Assembly (NCBI GenBank): GCA_014871385.1
Contig: CM026421.1
Location: 26,158,752 to 26,222,751 of the forward strand
Source of the DNA: Ceratodon purpureus
Taxonomy: Eukaryota > Streptophyta > Bryopsida > Pseudoditrichales > Ditrichaceae
Direction of reading: 5' to 3'
DNA: 64,000 nucleotides
Shown here: piece after piece, positions 1 through 12,364 of the stretch
How positions within the stretch are numbered: the first letter of the stretch is position 1
How the letters are laid out: the number at the start of each line of letters is the position of its first letter
Program-made: the position numbers and the translations under genes
Notes under the pieces: generated by a model
The model's database searches: none
The model's input: only the letters and a program-made list of their open reading frames with translations
Told to the model about the DNA's origin: nothing

Positions 1-16
1 GACAGGAAACCTCGAT

Positions 17-22
17 TTTATT
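17..22 (-). promoter_or_regulatory. Possible polyadenylation signal of the hAT gene
   Basis: AATAAA on the minus strand, about 110 bases beyond the stop codon of the transposase gene. Position and hexamer fit a 3' end signal; no other support. Confidence 0.35.
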
Positions 23-130
23 AAAGTTCTCAACTTCAAGGAACAAGAGGCATTGCCTAAATGCTAAGAACAGTGATAAAAAGGAGGGAAAACCTGTCAA
101 ATACAGAAAGTCTGAGACCTAAATGGAAAA

Positions 131-3094
131 CTAACCATGCACAGCGTAACGTTTCGTCTTCACGGCCTTGTGCCAAATGCTAATTGCTTCTTCGAAGGGC
201 ATGGTTTGGAGAGTGTAATGCTTCTGCGCAAACATGCGAACAACAAGAGGAAGGTGGTCCGTAAGCCTGTTTCGAAGCCGGCCTTTGACAAAAGCCACCG
301 TGCTGAAAAGGCGCTCATCCTCAACACTCCCCAGAACCTGCAAACACATAGGTTACAAAACAAATCGAGTCAGTGTCACAAGTTACAAGAGAAAGCATAC
401 AGTAAAGAGATACCAACACCCGCAGCTCCCATGAGCTGCACACGGATCCTCAAACCGGGATACATTGCTCAAAAATCCCTAGCCTACCAAATGCACAACA
501 TTAGACAAACAAAGCAAGTGATTACAGATCATCACCATGACCATGGCTATGTCAGCTGGCTTGAAAAATTCGGGAAAACTTGACTTAGTCAGAATGGTGG
601 ATTGACTCAGTTTTCGCCACAGCTTTGTTAGCGGATTGAGGTGCATGTTGAAGGAGGTCAGTGCCACAACACTGTTGTTTTCCATGGCCAGCTTAAAGAG
701 CCCCAATTGTGCATCAAGAGCAGATGCGGACAAAACACTGTTGGCCGAGGATGAGGCCTCCCTCATGTAGCACTATTTAGGGTCGCAGAAGGTGGATTTA
801 ATCACCGAAATATGCTGCTGCAAGTGCAGATGCGGCTCATTCTCAGGCAGCCAGAAATGAAGGTACACAATGCTCAAAACATTCAGCACATGGTTGGCCG
901 GAAATCGGTCATGGAGCTCACTGATAATCAGATCCGCAGCCACTAGACAGGCCACACATCACACACATTAGCAACACAAAGTGTACCACAACAAATGGGA
1001 AATAGACATTCAGCTCAAAGCAACACAAAGAAGGATCATGACGCATGGTAGCATTAAGTTGCCGTGACAAGCTACTGGAGATTCTGAGGGCTTCACTTAC
1101 ATTTCACATCCCGTTTCACGCTGGACTTCACAAGCTCCCACATGGAGGGAGTCATGTAGACACCAGACCGACATCCATCAGCCCGGACAGTGGCATTCAG
1201 CCTATTCAGGTGGGCTCCAGCGGGAGTTTGTAAGTGACCCTCAAACACTAATAGGTCATCACCTCCGTTCATGTCTGGTTGCCATCTCAACTTGATGCTA
1301 TCATCCGTCATGTCACAGATTGAGGTAAAATGAGAAAATGCGTTTGACTCAAACACAGTTTCTTTAGCTCGGTACAAACTGTCAATGTCATCATAGCAAA
1401 GCTGCAACGCTCTTGTAAAGTCACAGCCACAGACATTGGGACTCTGAGCAAAGACAATGAGATTTTTCACAGACTCTAACAGTGGTACAAAGCATGCAAG
1501 GGAAAGGAGGTTCTCAATGTCAACCAGCGCCTCAAAGTTGGTTTTGGCCGAGGGCACAAGTGCCGCAGCATGCATGTCTGAGTACATCTTGACAACCAAG
1601 GTGTGGTACTAAGAGAGTACCCGTTTGAGAGGACTGAGCATTGAAATCCACCTTGTCTTCACTTGCCGCAGAATTTTCATTCCTTTGGTTTGCAAGAGCT
1701 CAGACAGTTTGGTGAATTCAAGGTGACGCTTGGAGGACTTGGAGAAATAAAAATGCAGAGACTGCAGGAGAGACTCAATACGGTGGACAAAGGCGACATC
1801 AGACAAGCATGCAACAGCGAGATTAGTTCGGTGGGCCACACAGTGCATCCCAATCACATGCGGTGCATGCAACTGTTGCAGCTGCGTGGTGACCCCCGAT
1901 CTCCTCCCTTGAAACGTAGAAGCACCATCAGCCCCGAAGCTCATCAATCCAGAGTAGATGTGGGACTCCGACAAGCCTCCAGCGGTCATGGCAGATGTGA
2001 TTATTTTGGTCAGATTAAGAGCACCGCAGCCCTCAACCACACGCTCAAGAGACAAAAGAACAGGAACCCGCACCCAATTCTCCACGACATAGGCATGTAT
2101 GGAGATCCAAACCTGATTGTCCAAGGTGGTAACCTCGTCACAGGAGAGTGAAAAAAACTTGGAATTCGAAAGAACTTGCTTGGATGTGGACAGAACTACC
2201 TCATGGAGAGACTCGGCCATTTGCCAGCCACTTGAAGCGGACCAGTTCTTGCGAGGAAGCCTCGGCACTCCAACAAATTGAAACAGCTCATGCATGGACT
2301 CGAATTCTACCATCGGCCTGCCATTAGCAAGCAAGTAGAAGAGAACCGCGAGTTGAATGTGTTTCTTGCGGTTTGATGAGATTTTTACAGCTCCCTCAGT
2401 AACAAGCTTCGAAATGGAGTCCACGGATGTGGACGCATAAACCCGCTTAGCACGGCAATGCTTCGAGCCCCGATCCCATCGCCACTCCCCCTCCTTGGTT
2501 CCATCAGGCAGATCAGATTTCGCCTTCTTCCACCCTTGGTGCTTGGCAAGATTATCAACCTTGGCAATCAGAATTTTCGGAGCCCCGTTCACCTTTGTGC
2601 AAATCGAGCACCGCACAGTCTCCACGTTGTCCCCCTTACATGGCATCTGCTCGCCCAGGGGTACTTCGCAGCCCACGAACTCTGGTACCGGCGATTGGCA
2701 TCATTTCTCCTCTTCTTCTTCGGTGCTTCGGGTCTTGCTTCGGCCTGGAAGTCTGAGAGGTTGATCACCTCCTGGCAATCAGGGTCACCACCCCCCGCGC
2801 CAGCCCCAGAGCCTCTGCTCGAACCGCCACCCACACCCATTCCCCCAGATCCCCCGCCAGAGCCCCCGCCCACACCCAATTCCCAGAGCCCCCACCAAAG
2901 CCCCCGCTGGAGCGGCTGGAGTCCTCCTCCTCGAGCTGCTGGCGCTTCCTGCTCACGGATCGGGTGTGCACAACGGCCTCCAAGGTTGTGTGGCTCAACT
3001 CTCCTTTGTCGGAGAAGGCCAGCGCCTGCTGCCGGAAGGAGTCCAGCCGCCTCTTGGCCTTTGCCATCGCTGCAACACCTCCCCCCGAAGCCAT
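131..3094 (-). pseudogene. Decayed hAT-family transposase gene
   Basis: Three exons can be joined: 3094-1101, 942-536 and 337-131, with GT-AG introns and matching phases. The first part carries a basic, Gly-rich leader, then a zinc-finger-like Cys-x2-Cys segment with a following His (about 2620-2530). The hAT catalytic-core Asp motifs follow: CDEVTT (Asp codon 2139-2137) and FGADGAS (Asp codon 1929-1927). The last exon encodes the hAT C-terminal dimerisation motif (GSVEDERLFST then LRNRL). The reading frame is broken four times: a shift in the Gly-rich leader near 2880, a shift near 2660 just before the zinc finger, and in-frame TAG codons at 1611-1609 and 775-773. Each TAG sits where a CAG would restore the frame. 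Known of the family: cut-and-paste transposase. Inferred: inactive copy or domesticated relic. I did not find clear terminal repeats around it. Confidence 0.85.
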
Positions 3095-6000
3095 GGTCGC
3101 CAAGCCCTCACAGCAAGTTTCGAAAACACAGCGAAAGATCAGTACCTCGCAGGAAAGCCAAGAAAATAAGAAAGCACAGGTTTGCAAAACGATGATGGAA
3201 TACGACAATGGCAATGGAGTTAAATACGAAACAAGAGAGAGTTGGGATTGGCTTCCCCATGAGGTCGCTGATGTTTCAAATTTGAAACTTGCTGCAAATC
3301 CCCACTCAGCCCCGACACTCAATTCCCAGACTCCCCACCCCCAAAAACCCAGCGCCTCCAATCATCCCCCATGATCACCTCCAGATTCACAAGCATCAAT
3401 GCGAGGTGATGGAGGTTCAAAACCCTCGGACTGAAATCATGTCCATTGCACACTCCATTGGTGTACTCGAAAATCTGCAATTGAAGGGGAGATATGGCGA
3501 CCATCAAGTGGCCATCATCACGGAACAAATGCAGAGGAAATTCAAATGAGCGCAAATCGACAGGTGAACAAGATGGCAATGGGCAATGGAGCAGTGCACA
3601 GAATTGGAGGCAGGAGGCTCTGGCTTTTATGAAGTTGGGCGCTACACCCTAAGCTTCGCAAGGAAGCACAACGGCTACACAACATCCGAGAAAGGAGGAT
3701 CTCGGTGCTAACATTGTCAAAAATATAGCAGATCAAGCTGGAGATTGGAGCTGCTGTAGGTGCAATAATGAGCAATGCGGCATCCGAGGAGGGAGGTGAT
3801 CAGCTATTAATGGCACATTTGCCTTCGCCATGGCTGCTAAGTGAAATGACGAAGACGATGGTGACGGGGGGAGTGGGCGAGTGGAGTGGCCCATGACGTC
3901 AATTCCTGGCCACCTCCCAGGTCCCCACCCTGTCAAACCCCGTGGGCCACATCGCCACGTAGGCTGGGGGTAGCCTACATGGCGATATATTGCCACATTA
4001 ATTATCGCTGGTATGGACACTGGAGTTTGATAGAAGTTAATAAATGAAGACTTCGGCAAACAAGTCACTCATTGCACTGTCATCTGTAGTCATTCACAAG
4101 TGAGGTAGGGATGGGTTGATTGCTGAAGCCTACACCGTATAACTTCCAAGTTCCAATCAATCTGCAGTAACTTAGTACCAAGCATGATCAAATCAATTCC
4201 CATAACAGAGTATATGATATTTTCTACATATGATGGTTAGGTGATGTACACATATTATGCATAATAAGTTGGTATCCGTAGTGCAATATTTTGGTACAAC
4301 TTTTTGGATTATTAATTTATTAGCATCTTAATCCAGTTCGTTGGCTCTCACATCCTGTGAACATAGACCCAGTAGAAGTTAGCTTTAGACTTTTGCCTTC
4401 AACCCATAGTAATCACAAAAAATCAAAATTTATTATCACCAAAATGAGGTTTTAAAATATCTAGTTGTGAGGCATGCAGCGTGGCAAACTGGGTTCAAAG
4501 CTGCAGCCTGCATGATTCTCAGACATTGTAGTATATACTACACTCGTGTTGGGTATGAGGGTTCCTGTAATGTACTTGAAAGATCATAGCAAGCATTGAG
4601 TTTCTTACTCTTTTATCCTTCACTATATTCTTCAAGCCAGGTTTCATCTGCCGGCAATTGATCATCTGGGTATTGTGCAGATGGTTGAAGTTGTGAACTG
4701 AAACAGGGGACAAAACTGAACCGTCCTTTCCTAGATTGCAGGTTCCAAGTCTGTACACTGCCAGGACTTATACAGACTCCAGAGCCTGGGACTTCCACAT
4801 ATTGAAGGCTTCAGATACCTTTCCTATGCTACTGCAAAAAGTTGGGAGGTCACTGCTCTATCTAGTATCAATGGTTTCAAACAATGCCAATTGCAAACAG
4901 ACACAAGTCACTCTTAAAAAGTAACAAAACACACTGCCAAAGTTCCAAGTTGAAGAATGTTTGACCAGATGATAGAAAAGGAACTATTGTTGACCCATAT
5001 ATCTCCATTGAAACTTAGGAGAAGATTGTATTAATCCTTGAATGTCAAAACATATTTTTATGACAAATAGCATATGGTATATGGTAGAAGACCAAAAATG
5101 GCGCAAATTTCAGCTTGGAGAATCTACTGCAAAATTAACAGTGCAAATAATTTTCATGCATGGGGAAACTAATTAAAAAGTTGGAGCAAGTGGAATCATC
5201 ATTTTTGGATTCTTCTACAACTAGTTATGAATTTTTGAAGATGGATTCATAGGTGTTTCTAAAATGGCACCCTATAATGTTTTCCATCAGTACATGGCAC
5301 TGTTGGGTGGGGAAGCTATTATGTACCTATGAGGGAAGATGACTAGAGCTCCATTTTTGGCACTGCTCCATTTTTGGTCGTTCTACCATATTTTGGACGT
5401 TGTATCTGAAAAGGGTCCACAATTTTAAACGGGTCAACGGTCAAAAATATTATTGGAATTCAGATGGAATTCTGATGAACCAATTGAATTCCAATTTAGA
5501 GCTTCTTGTGGTGGCATTCCCCCATACGACCTTTAGGGGATAGTATTTGGAGAATACTATATGGTACCAGTGTTGAAGTGAACAACATGCCATTATTGTG
5601 CAATAAATAGTCTCATAGATATGAGCAATATTTTCCAACAGTGACTAAAAACCTAGCGCCTGGCACCAAAGGACCTTGGAAAGTGCACTCCCCGGTGAAT
5701 GATGCTATAGATTACCTAGTTGATAGTGATTTCTAATCGATCATACTACTCTGCACACTCAATTACAGAGTTGTACAGTGTATACTGAGCTCCCAAATAG
5801 CAAAAATGGTGGAAATTTACCCTAAATATTCATTAGAAACCTCTTCTTAGTGGTGCAGATGCAGATTCTGGATTCTGGGGATTCATTTTTTGTGATCGGA
5901 AATTTAAAAATGCCGAATGGTTGGATGAGATCAATTGCATATATTAGATTTGAATTGAAGACTGAACCGTGAAGATGGGCAACCATGATCCCAAGTCAAA

Positions 6001-9000
6001 TTCCATCCTCAACTGAACCAGCTGTTACTTCATTACTGGACCTGTCCAACTGAACGAGCGTCAGAGCAGCATGAGCGAAAATTAAATATTCATTTCATAA
6101 AACTTCAATTGTGAACCTGCTCTTCGCTGCTCCCAGCATGTGCAATCAGGCCCTGGAGTTGCAGCAAAGTAGATCAACCGTTGAAATCATCATAACTTCG
6201 ATCAGAAGTTTATCACTTGCATTTTGACCAAGCATAATCGGGGTTCAAGTAATCAGATCCTGCTAAATGCTCAAAGGCAACATTTCCCTAATAAATTTCG
6301 CTCTACTATCTGTACTCTCAAGGTACATCGACGGCGTCATGTGTCTGCTCTGTCTGTGTGAATGGAACCTGCCAATTAAGTGATCCATAGTCAGACATCG
6401 CATTGTCGCAAATGACTTGATATAACTTAATATCTTTGGCAAGACAGTTTCAGGATGTAGTATATTTCTAGATGCTCTCGGAACCATGATTTACCGATTC
6501 TTCAGTTTCATTTCGGAAGGCTGATCAATCACCTGGAAGTCTAGGACATGGTAGTCTAGGACATGGATAAATAACTTGAGGACCCAATGCGAAGTTGAAT
6601 CGCTTTCAGTGGAGTGAGGAACAGTTAATAAAAAGCAATTAGGTCACGGATATAAAGATCTGGGGATGGTACAAAATCGTCCAAGCAACTGGTACATACT
6701 CCATTCGAATTTCGTAGAGAGAATTATACCAACATGCAGAGTATGAAGCTTGTCAATGCCTACACTAAAGAACTGAAGCGTGTAAACTGCCTCACATGGC
6801 CGACGTAGCCCATAATGCTGCAGCCTTACCCCGACGTCTTGACCTCCATTAGCACCACATCAAAAACATCGTGCATCCTTAAAAACCCGATCCTTTTACA
6901 ACAGTTGGGTACATTCGACGTCAAGATGATAATGCTAACATCACCACGAGCACCAGCAGTGGTAAAAATCTACAAGAGATCAGGCAACACACTGCATGCA
7001 GCAACGAAGATAATATATGTGAAATGGAACTGAAATGATCTACTGCTCTACCATATTCGAGTGTCACCACTGTACCAAATCAAAGTAAATTTTTCCTCGT
7101 CGTATCATTGCAATGGGTACAATGATCTCATGCACGAGGTTTCAAAGCAAGTTCGGCCTTCATTGGAAACTCTAGTACGCTCTACGACGCTGAAACACCG
7201 CAAAACGGTGTCCATACAGTACTGTACATGATCAGTGCAGTGCAGTGCAGTGACCACCTTGCAATTGCGTTGCTGCCCATCCTTGAAGCCCATCCATAAG
7301 CACGACGATACTCATTTGTTGTGGCATATTTAAACTTCCTCAGAAGTTGTGCATCATTTGGACTGCGACCTTCATTCAGACAGTTTTGCCATCTCCGTCG
7401 GTCATTTATAGTATCGACATTTGCATTGGCAAATGAGCCAGTACGTCTCTCCTTCATTTGATCATCTATTTGTGAGAGACGATCCTTATTCCTTAAAGCA
7501 TCATGTTTGTGTAGATTTTTGAATATCTGCTGTGACTAAACATCTCGGAGATTAAGGTCTATGATATTGCACGCTCTTCTATGGAGTGTTAGGCTAGGTC
7601 AAGGAGTGACAAGAAATTAGAATGGAGATGGCGCTTCACTTAGGTGGGAATACGAGAAACGATGAAAGTAAGGTGATTCGACCACAAGGAATGGAGTTCG
7701 AAATTATGTGAAATTTTTTTGAGAAGAATGCACGTTGTGTTGTATTTTTATTCCCTGTAAATAATTGTCTACAGTTTTTCAAAGTAGGAAGATTGTCAAA
7801 CCCCCTTCTTGTATATTAGACTCTTCCTAAACCAAACGTGATGGTGTTCTAAAATGGATAACTACCATCACCAAAAAGTGGATGTAAGAAAACCACAATT
7901 GACATTATGTGGCAAAATGTGATTGGTTGACCAAAACTTGGGTGCTCATGCAGAAATTCTCCATTTTGAGTCGACCATGTCCCTATTTCACTCTAACTCT
8001 ACTGCACACCTTGTGGGCATTAACCGTTTATGGTTGCCTACCTTATAGAGTAGGAAGGGATATGCAAACGAGTAAACTTACTAACTCTCCATTGTGTTTT
8101 TTTTAATTTTTAATTTTTAGTTTTTTTTTTTTTTTTTAATTCTAATTTTTTTCTATTTTTTTTTAGACAACTTTAGGAAGAGAAAGGAAAATAAATTTCC
8201 TTAGAGATTGGCGTATATGAAGACTTTGCTAATCAAACAGTCCATTGTGAATGCTCATACGGAACATACTGATAGTAAGAAGATTCATGCCACTTTTAGG
8301 GGTTATTTTATTCTTTGAATTTTAGTTTAGGATGGAATTATAGGATTAAGATTGGTGCAAAAGATGTTAGTGAAATATTAGATTTCTATGACTTTTTGAT
8401 ATACAAATGTGTTTTTATATGCGTCTATATATTATTGATGATTAGAGGTTGTTGGAAAGAATTGTCAACTTTCTAAGCATCTCTTATTCTAAATCATAGA
8501 AATAAAATTCCACTTACAAATGTTAAATATTGAAATATCTTTTATTATAAACGTTCATTTGATCTTTTAATATAATTAGTGTCACTTATATCAATTTTTA
8601 TATATTTTATAGTAAATACAGATTATTTTATGAATATGGGCCAAGCTTTAATAAAAGAGTCTTGTAATTTAGATGGTGGTTTAGAATCATCATAGAGCAT
8701 TGTATTAGGTGAAAAATGTACAATTACATGTGTATTAGGATATAAAGATGAGTTATACACTGTAATTTTGTATAACTAAATTTGGGTTGTTTTGTTGGTT
8801 GTCTTGTTTTGTCAATTAAGCCCATTGAGTTGATTGTTGAGGTTCAACAAATGTGCATAATCAAATCTTTACCATTTGTATTGGAATTTAGTGCTAACTT
8901 TAAAGAAGTCAATAACTTCATCATAAAAATTTGATTTTTCCCTTGTATCACAAATAAACAAGCCTTATTTTAGTGAATTAGATTCATGCTTTTTCATTAC

Positions 9001-10879
9001 AAGTAGGGTTATATAATAAATTGATAAATTTTAAATGTAATTGTGATCAATCCTATTTTCCACCATCTATTGATTTACGACACCTTACAATAGAATAAGT
9101 CTTATTAGGTTCTTGACCTATATCAAACCCTTCTTGCTTTGCTAAATAGATCTCATATCTAACATTGTGTTTGGAGAATCAAACTAATCATTACAATCCA
9201 TTTTTTTGTCAATAATAATATGAATTGCACTAAGGGGCAATTTACACTACAAAACCAAGAATATGTCCCATAGAAGTATAAAATCTGTAATTGGTTTCAC
9301 CAATTCCTCCCGAGATGACTTGGATTTACACTACTAAAAAAAGAGGAATATGACCAAAGAATTGAGGTCTTCAATTGGCCTAAAATAAGCCTACTCAATA
9401 ATATTGGAGGATTTTGTGGTGAGAAATGCAAAAATGGTTATATCATTGCAAAAAACAAGACGACCATAGAGCATGAAATACTATTTTAACAAATTTTAAC
9501 ATTTTTTTTATTTTTATGAGGGTCTAATGTTCCACAATCACCATTGATAGGAGATTATTAAAAAATCAGCACATTCACTATACTACACATTCATCCCAAG
9601 TTTGGTTTACACTTAGGAAGTGACCCACGGGCTTTAACCCCCAAATGCCTGAGCCTTTGACTTTGGATGCTCTATTTTGCTACTATAAATAATGTAAAAT
9701 ATGAATTTTAAACTTTTCTTAGCTAGATACACATGTTATCTACAAGAAATAATTTTATCAAAATTAATTGTTTTAAAATGTAATTAATATAAATTTTCAA
9801 ATCAGAACAAACAAAGAAAGTTCATATCAAATATAGGTTACACTAAAAAATTATGAAATATTTACCATAGATGAATATGACAACCAAAAACCTTAGATTA
9901 GTTACCGTGCTCAAAAATTATGTTTTGATTCAAAAATATGATGAAGAAACCTAAAACCGTGGAAAATCAAGAAGTAGCCACGGTTATACCCCTTCATCTT
10001 ATACCAGCTATAAATCACTCAATTTTTGGTGTTTTTCAAAATTTTAAGTTGGGCTGGAAAATAGATTTGCCAAAATACATTTCATTAGTTTACCTCAACT
10101 GCAAAAAAGATCATCCCAATAGTCAAAATTGTGTTTTAGCTGTCTGTATCTAGGAATTTTTGAATACACACACGGTATTGATCTTTTTGACTTTCAGGAG
10201 GCACCAAAATTCATGAAATTATTATTTTGAGCATTTTTTAATGAGGTTAGATAGATCTCTCTCAACTTTACTACGTGAAAAGAAAATGGATGAAAAAATG
10301 TCATTTGGATGACAGTTATGGAACTTGGAAAAATGAAAACGACCAGTTTTTGGTTGTTTAGGCGTTTAGGGGTTAAAAATGATATTTTCTGAAGTGTAAA
10401 CATGAAGTGTGACCATGGAATTAATCCAATTTCGTTGGTCACAGCTGTGTAAACCGCTCATAAGGGCCTGATGGCTCACTGCGCCGTCCCCATTCACAGC
10501 AGTCCACAGCACCAATGAGCCCCTGCCTTTGCTGTGAGGTTAAAAGCGCCATAATCCACAACATCTACCAGTTCGTTACATCTTCCCTCTTAAAATCCAC
10601 CAAGCTTGCGGTTTCGGGTACAATGACGGCTTTCTGTTCACGTCCTTTCTGTCCCTCTGTGTCCCAGCATCGTCATACCCAAAACCAGCACAAAACCCAA
10701 AACCACCAATAAAGACAAAATCGATAGACTTCAAACCTCTAAATGTACATCACGAGCAGATGATGTTGGGTTTAGGTACACAACGGGGTTTGGAGGGGAG
10801 CTCTGGCAAAGGCAGGCGCGGCCACAAGGATGCGTTTGCGTTTCGAAGCAGAAGCAGAGCGTGTGTGTGAGAGTGTGTA
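3095..10879. other. Intergenic, no gene seen
   Basis: No open frame here shows protein-like composition or a recognisable motif. The first kilobase probably holds the 5' flank of the hAT gene. From about 7.7 to 10.4 kb the sequence is AT-rich with long T and A runs, including a poly-T stretch around 8100-8165. A short (TGCAG) run occurs near 7240. The last few hundred bases become GC-richer toward the V-ATPase leader. Confidence 0.6.
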
Positions 10880-10907
10880 GGGCAGGGCAGGGCAGGGCAG
10901 GGCAGGG
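10880..10907 (+). repeat. (GGGCA)n tandem repeat, possible G-quadruplex
   Basis: Five to six GGG runs separated by CA, in the leader or promoter about 165 bases before the V-ATPase c'' start codon. The spacing meets the usual G-quadruplex rule of four GGG tracts with short loops. Confidence 0.8.
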
Positions 10908-11071
10908 CTGGGCTTCGGAATCGGAGGCTGCGATCTGGAGCGCAGGGGATCCGGCACTGCGTTGTAACATATCGCTGCGTTGCTGCCGATTCGATCCGCT
11001 GCTGGGATTCGGCGCAGTGCGGGGAGCGGTGCTGGTGTGGGGGATTGGTGGGGTGACTTAGATCTGCCGCG

Positions 11072-12364
11072 ATGGGGTTCGTGGCATGGTGGTATGCGTG
11101 GACTCATGCGTTGCTCTACATGTCGCCCTACATCTACTCCGCCATTGGAATTGCCATCTCAATTGGCGTGTCTGTGCTTGGAGCTTCGTGGTGAGTAATT
11201 CCCTCTGATGGAATCCAATTCATAATTAGTTTGGTGTAGTGAGAATCGCAAGCACACAGCCTGGGTTTTTGTCTCCTGGGAGCATTTAGGGTTTCGGTTT
11301 GAGAGTAGCGCAAGAGTTTTTGGCGCTTGGAGTTTTGGAGAAACGGGTGCCATCGAGATGGAAGCTCGCGGGTGGTTTGTTTTGAGTGCGATTTCAACTG
11401 TAGGGTTTCGTTGGTTCATGAGGGGTGTTGGTGTGTAGGGGTTTAGGCGGTGGTGGGTTCTTTCTGTGTGACCTGTTGCGCTGATTTTTGAGGTGGTGTT
11501 TTGGACAGGGGGATTTATATAACCGGAAGCAGTCTTCTAGGTGCAGCAATCAAGGCTCCTCGTATCACGTCGAAGAATTTGATCAGGTAAAGCGGGGTTC
11601 TGGAAGGATCGGGCTTGTGGTTTTTTGATTGTTAATGTGGTAGGATGTTAGGTTTTTTCGGTGCTGAACCAGCAGGTGGCATCTCATCTCATGTCGCTAA
11701 TTTGAGTCTACAATCATCTGCAGTGTGATTTTTTGCGAAGCAGTGGCTATCTACGGAGTAATTGTAGCCATCATACTGCAGACTAAGTTGGAGGCAACGA
11801 AGCAACCATTTCACCCTGACTCCATGCGCGCTGGCTACTCATTGTTCGCTTCAGGGATTATTGTTGGTTTTGCAAATCTGCTGTGCGGGTAAGTGATAAT
11901 TTTCAACCTCTGGGTTAGTGATATGTTGTTTCCTCTCCCCCTTTTGTTCTCTCCCATTTTTGGGTATCGAAATGAGAACGGGTTTTAGTTTAGGTCTTGT
12001 AGAATGGGGTAAGGGAGCAATCTGTTTGATGATTCTCTTTTGTGGCGCATGTTGTGCTTGTGTTTGCTGGGAATATGCCGAAATTTGATTTGTTACTGGC
12101 AATCGTCAATCATGTTTTCTTGTGAATCATGTTGGCAGTTTAATTATTGATTCGTGAATTTTAATTTTGCCACTGGTTTGTTATGGCAGGTTGTGCGTGG
12201 GTATCATAGGCAGCAGCTGTGCACTCTCAGATGCCCAGAACTCCACATTGTTCGTCAAGATTCTAGTCATCGAAATCTTTGGGAGTGCTCTCGGTCTGTT
12301 TGGAGTTATTGTGGGTATCATCATGTCATCTCAAGCTACATGGCCCGCAGCTGTAGTTGCCTGA
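11072..12364 (+). CDS. VHA-c'': V-type proton ATPase 21 kDa proteolipid, subunit c''
   Basis: Four exons, 11072-11190, 11509-11586, 11724-11888 and 12190-12364, join in phase to 178 codons plus stop. The protein is four hydrophobic helices with almost no loops, the normal size for plant subunit c''. It belongs to the membrane V0 rotor that pumps protons into the vacuole and trans-Golgi/endosomes. The proton-carrying glutamate lies in [10 protein letters not shown] (Glu71); a second membrane glutamate is Glu149 in [10 protein letters not shown]. The N-terminus ([10 protein letters not shown]) is typical of plant c'' and separates it from the shorter c subunit. The ATG at 11072 is the first in frame. 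Introns are 318, 137 and 301 bases. A TTAGGGTTT motif lies in intron 1. The gene runs in the same direction as the rvt gene 2.1 kb downstream. Confidence 0.97.

Noticed and set aside
2458..3195. 245-codon plus-strand frame
   Set aside because: Antisense shadow of the GC-rich 5' part of the hAT gene.
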